The notes below the pieces were generated by a model that was not told the DNA's origin, did no database searches, and saw only the letters and a list, made by a program, of their open reading frames with translations. Made by a program: the position numbers and the translations under genes. From NCBI RefSeq assembly GCF_900168055.1, contig NZ_FUYS01000002.1, forward strand, positions 496,888 to 560,887: a DNA stretch of 64,000 nucleotides, given 5' to 3'. Position 1 is the stretch's first letter. The number at the start of each line of letters is the position of its first letter. Of this stretch, positions 61,011 through 64,000 are shown in pieces. The DNA is from Parapedobacter luteus. Its GTDB lineage: Bacteria; Bacteroidota; Bacteroidia; Sphingobacteriales; Sphingobacteriaceae.

Positions 61011-61457
61011 ATGAAAAAAGAATATCACATTGCGAATAGTGTGGTGCCTGTGCGTTTCGAGGATGGCCTTGTGCGCATCACCAACGGCGAATCCACTAAA
61101 CGGGCCATGACAGCGGGATCCGAACAGCCGATTGCGTTGTTAGTACGCCTGATTAGGAAAGATTATCACACAAACTATGGAAAACCGTTGGCCATTAGCG
61201 ACGACTCGTTTTCGGTAGAGATTGTGGGGCATCTTTTGGCTGAGTTTTTATTACTGAAATACAGTGGTTTACTTCGTGTAATCTTGTTGTTTGGTTTATA
61301 TGATCGCTTCCGTCGTTCATGCGAGGTGATTGACTGCGGGGAGGCAGGCAAAGACCCCAATCGTTGGTTTTGGGACAAACTGAGCCCTTACCGTGGCAAG
61401 CTGGCCGGATGGTTACCCAAAGCCGAGTCCTGGCCGACGGAAACCCATCGCCAGTAA
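61011..61457 (+). CDS. hypothetical protein next to smc
   Basis: A 148-residue protein, basic, with one hydrophobic stretch in the middle (FLLLKYSGLLRVILLFGLYDRF) that could be a buried helix or a single membrane pass. Two cysteines (SCEVIDCGEAG) and a Trp-rich C-terminus (RWFWDKLSPYRGKLAGWLP) are notable. I recognise no family. The ATG is preceded by a good -7 element, and the 3' end abuts the converging smc gene (3-base gap), so a real gene is likely. Confidence 0.65.
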   Translation: MKKEYHIANSVVPVRFEDGLVRITNGESTKRAMTAGSEQPIALLVRLIRKDYHTNYGKPLAISDDSFSVEIVGHLLAEFLLLKYSGLLRVILLFGLYDRFRRSCEVIDCGEAGKDPNRWFWDKLSPYRGKLAGWLPKAESWPTETHRQ

Positions 61458-61460
61458 TTT

Positions 61461-64000
61461 TTAGGCGACCTCGCGCATATCCACAGCCACGACACGCGAT
61501 ACCCCCTGTTCGACCATGGTCACGCCGTAAATGATATCCGTGCTTGCGATTGTACGCTTGTTGTGCGATACGATGATAAACTGCGATTGGTTTGAAAACT
61601 TGCGGATGATGTTATTGAACTTGTCGATATTCGTATCGTCAAGCGGTGCGTCTACCTCATCGAAAATACAGAAAGGTGCCGGCTTAAGCAAGTACAATGA
61701 AAACAAAAGGGCGGTGGAGGTCAATGTTTTTTCGCCGCCGGAAAGCTGATTGATGGACAGCGGCCGCTTACCTTTCGGGCGGGCCATGATGTCGATATCA
61801 GATTCCAGTGGATTATTGGGGTCACTTAAGATGAGATCGCAGGTGTCTTCTTCATTAAATAACGAGCGGAACACATTGATGAAATTTTCCCGAACCCGGG
61901 TAAACGCGTCCATAAATTTTTCCCGTGCAGTGTCGTCGATTTCTTGAATCGTTTCCAGCAGCGAATTTTTGGCGTCCAGCAGATCTTGTTTTTCTTTGAC
62001 GATGAATGTGTAACGCTCATTCATTTCTTGGTAGGCCTCCATAGCCATCGGATTGATGCTGCCGAAGTCGTCCAATTGCCTGCGCAGCTTGTCTGTTTTC
62101 TCGCGTAGGGTTTCCTCATCGTCTGCTGGCTCGGTATTTGTAGTCTCCGGCTTCTCGGAGGCTGCGGCCATCAGCTCATTGATATCGATCGAAAATTCCA
62201 CCGAAAGACGTTCCTTCAGCGCATTTAGATCGAGCTTGAGACTGGTCTTTTTATCACGCAGCTCGTCGAATAAAAAGTCCACCTGCTCTTTCTGCCTGCG
62301 CAGCTGGGTGATTTGGTCTTCCGTCTCGTTTATTTTTCCGCGAGCGGCATAATACGCTTCTTCTACCTCCTGCAGACCTTTTTCGAATGCTTCCTTTTGC
62401 GCATACATGGCGATGAGATCCTCATCCGAGTCATCCACGTGCTGCAGCGTCCCTTTGATATCGGCCTGCACCTGCTCGTATTCGGTAGCGTTTTTTGCGA
62501 TGCGGGTTTCGTACGTATCTCGTAGGCTTTCGCGGTATTCGAGATCCTTATTGATGCTGGACACCTTGTTTTGCTGCTGATGAAAGCGGATATTTTCCTG
62601 ATTGTAGGCCGACGACCGCTCGGTGAGTATTTCGGACAGCTCTTGGAAAGCCAACTGCATTTCCTGCACGGTCGTATCAAGCTCCATTTTTTCGGCTTTC
62701 AATCGTTCCAGCCGCGGTTCAGCCTCCCGGAGTTCACCGACGATACCTGTTATTTTCTGTTCGATGTCATGCTTTCGGTTTTGACTGGTGGTGATGAACG
62801 CTTGGTATTGTTCCTGCTTGGTCTTTACCGAAACCAGCTCGTTGTTGAGCCGGTTGAGTTGCTGGCTGAGTTCTTCCATCCGCGCTTTTTGCGAGCTATT
62901 TTTTAAGCTTGCAACCTGCTGTATTGCCGTATCCAGTCGTTCTTGCTGGGCAGCGATATGCTGCCCCAATGATTTGATCTCTTTGGACAGGTTTTCGAGG
63001 TTTTTAGCCCGCCCGATGCGTTTTCCCTCAAAGAGGCCCACCGAACCGCCAGAAATGCCAAATCGGTTTTTGCCAAATTTGCCGCCTTTGTGAAGCACGA
63101 CGATCGCTTCCATCGGTAGTGGTTCTTCCAGCGCCTTTTCGTCGTCTGCCTGAAGCAAGAATACGTTATGCAACAACATCCTGCACAATGGAAGATATCG
63201 TTCGTCCGCGCTGATTATATCGAGCGCCGGGATTAGACGGTTGTCTGGCACTGGCAGCGACTCAGGCACGCGCAGGCCGTCGATGGCGTCAAGCACAAAG
63301 AAATTGGCCCGCCCACGTGCGGCATCGCTCAATAGACGTATCGCTTGCACCGCCTCCCCGTGGTGTTGCACCACGTAGTGATTCATGTACGGTTCGAGGT
63401 AATTTTCGACCGCAATGCGGTAATCTTCTTGGCAGAAGAGGATATCAGAAAACAACGGGTATTGCTTTTTCCAAGCCGCGCTTTTACGCAGGAATCGGAT
63501 AGACTCCGGGAAACCTTCCAGATTGTCAACCAGGGATTTGGTTAGGTTATATTCGTTTTGTTTGGCATCAAGTTGCCTGTTGTCCTTGATGATTGCATCC
63601 TTAAGCGACTGGATAACGGCCTCGGTATCGGTAATTTGCCGCTGCAATTCGCCTTCTGACTGAACGGCGAGGTCGTACTCCCGCTGCAACGTAGTTGTTT
63701 GGTCCTCGAGTTCAGCAACCAACGCGTTGAACTGATCGAGCTCGGCCGCCTTTGATGCGGCGTCCGTTACATTTCGTAGGCTTTCCTGCTCGAGTGCATC
63801 GCGCTGGATATGCAATACGGCAATTTCCTTTTCGAGCTTATAGCTTTCGTTTTGTAGCTCGTTGTGTTGCCGTGTGATGGCGTTGAGCTTGTTCTTAGCC
63901 GTTTGCTGTTGCCCGCGCAGTTCGTCAACCTCGGTCCGTTGCCGGTTAAGTGCGGTGGTGATGGTATCGAGTTTCTGTTGTTCTACGGCATGCTCCTCGT
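61461..64000 (-). CDS. smc: chromosome segregation ATPase SMC (N-terminus beyond window)
   Basis: About 845 C-terminal residues of SMC; the frame stays open to the right edge, so the N-terminal ATPase half is missing. Order from the edge: coiled coil, hinge (about 62850-63560, with FPESIRFLRKSAAW, DILFCQEDYRIAVENYL, FFVLDAIDGL and the GGKFGKNRFGISGGSVG end), a second long coiled coil, and the C-terminal ABC half with signature LSINQLSGGEKTL, Walker B FCIFDEVDAPLDD and the SQFIIVSHNKRT switch. It forms the condensin-like ring that organises the chromosome. The last residues before the stop are VVAVDMREVA. Confidence 0.95.
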   Translation of the reverse strand, partial: EEHAVEQQKLDTITTALNRQRTEVDELRGQQQTAKNKLNAITRQHNELQNESYKLEKEIAVLHIQRDALEQESLRNVTDAASKAAELDQFNALVAELEDQTTTLQREYDLAVQSEGELQRQITDTEAVIQSLKDAIIKDNRQLDAKQNEYNLTKSLVDNLEGFPESIRFLRKSAAWKKQYPLFSDILFCQEDYRIAVENYLEPYMNHYVVQHHGEAVQAIRLLSDAARGRANFFVLDAIDGLRVPESLPVPDNRLIPALDIISADERYLPLCRMLLHNVFLLQADDEKALEEPLPMEAIVVLHKGGKFGKNRFGISGGSVGLFEGKRIGRAKNLENLSKEIKSLGQHIAAQQERLDTAIQQVASLKNSSQKARMEELSQQLNRLNNELVSVKTKQEQYQAFITTSQNRKHDIEQKITGIVGELREAEPRLERLKAEKMELDTTVQEMQLAFQELSEILTERSSAYNQENIRFHQQQNKVSSINKDLEYRESLRDTYETRIAKNATEYEQVQADIKGTLQHVDDSDEDLIAMYAQKEAFEKGLQEVEEAYYAARGKINETEDQITQLRRQKEQVDFLFDELRDKKTSLKLDLNALKERLSVEFSIDINELMAAASEKPETTNTEPADDEETLREKTDKLRRQLDDFGSINPMAMEAYQEMNERYTFIVKEKQDLLDAKNSLLETIQEIDDTAREKFMDAFTRVRENFINVFRSLFNEEDTCDLILSDPNNPLESDIDIMARPKGKRPLSINQLSGGEKTLTSTALLFSLYLLKPAPFCIFDEVDAPLDDTNIDKFNNIIRKFSNQSQFIIVSHNKRTIASTDIIYGVTMVEQGVSRVVAVDMREVA

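Overview
The window is a chromosomal segment of a Bacteroidota bacterium, most likely from the family Sphingobacteriaceae (a Parapedobacter/Pedobacter-like relative; the genus is a guess). Evidence: Bacteroidota -7 promoter elements (TAnnTTTG) in front of many genes, almost no Shine-Dalgarno sequences, phylum-typical families (DUF4294, DUF4296, DUF3822, DUF1573, an Oar-like TonB receptor, the small ribosomal protein bTHX), a bacillithiol gene, and a UbiA-type prenyltransferase of the kind used in futalosine menaquinone synthesis. Coding density is high. No tRNA, rRNA, CRISPR array, prophage or intact insertion sequence was found. The only mobile-element trace is a decayed IS1182-type transposase tail at about 39.0-39.35 kb.

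Layout. 0-5.6 kb: end of a DUF4294 gene, bacillithiol deacetylase bshB1, an A-type Fe-S carrier, cytochrome bd oxidase cydAB and a divergent histidine kinase. 5.7-13.7 kb: two converging units built around peptide breakdown (tricorn-type protease and a D-amino-acid aminotransferase on +; isoaspartyl peptidase, NlpC/P60 lipoprotein, two thioredoxin-fold proteins and a P1/DmpA peptidase on -). 13.8-21.4 kb: engB, menaquinone-type prenyltransferase, topA, an unknown protein, cmk, an aminotransferase, DUF1573 and queE. 21.6-24.8 kb: the translation operon thrS-infC-rpmI-rplT with GTG and TTG starts for the first two genes. 24.9-31.4 kb: gap with a GNAT gene, a universal stress protein, and a five-gene unit yggS-GNAT-DUF3298-lysC-redoxin. 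31.5-39 kb: DUF4296 lipoprotein, mutS2, MgtC-like protein and a large TonB-dependent receptor. 39.5-48.4 kb: two APC permeases flanking a membrane pyrophosphatase, an S9 peptidase and an exported methyltransferase. 48.5-53.5 kb: RecD-like helicase, DUF3822-rsmD, coaD, NUDIX, pyrE and an SRPBCC protein. 53.5-58.5 kb: exported superoxide dismutase, DsbA-like protein, nitroreductase, exported hydrolase, MFS transporter and DoxX. 58.6-64 kb: rocD, rlmB, the 40-residue bTHX gene, an unknown protein and most of smc (cut by the right edge).

Overall this is ordinary housekeeping territory; I do not see a convincing new defence or mobile system. The most useful second-look items are: a recurring TAnnTTTG-N4-ATG arrangement predicting leaderless mRNAs; a neighbourhood of enzymes able to act on D-, iso- or cell-wall-derived peptides; a methyltransferase with a secretion signal; a Tat-type lipoprotein superoxide dismutase; palindromic operator candidates in front of the TonB receptor and the stress protein; and small genes (bTHX, a 59-residue basic protein) that are easily missed.
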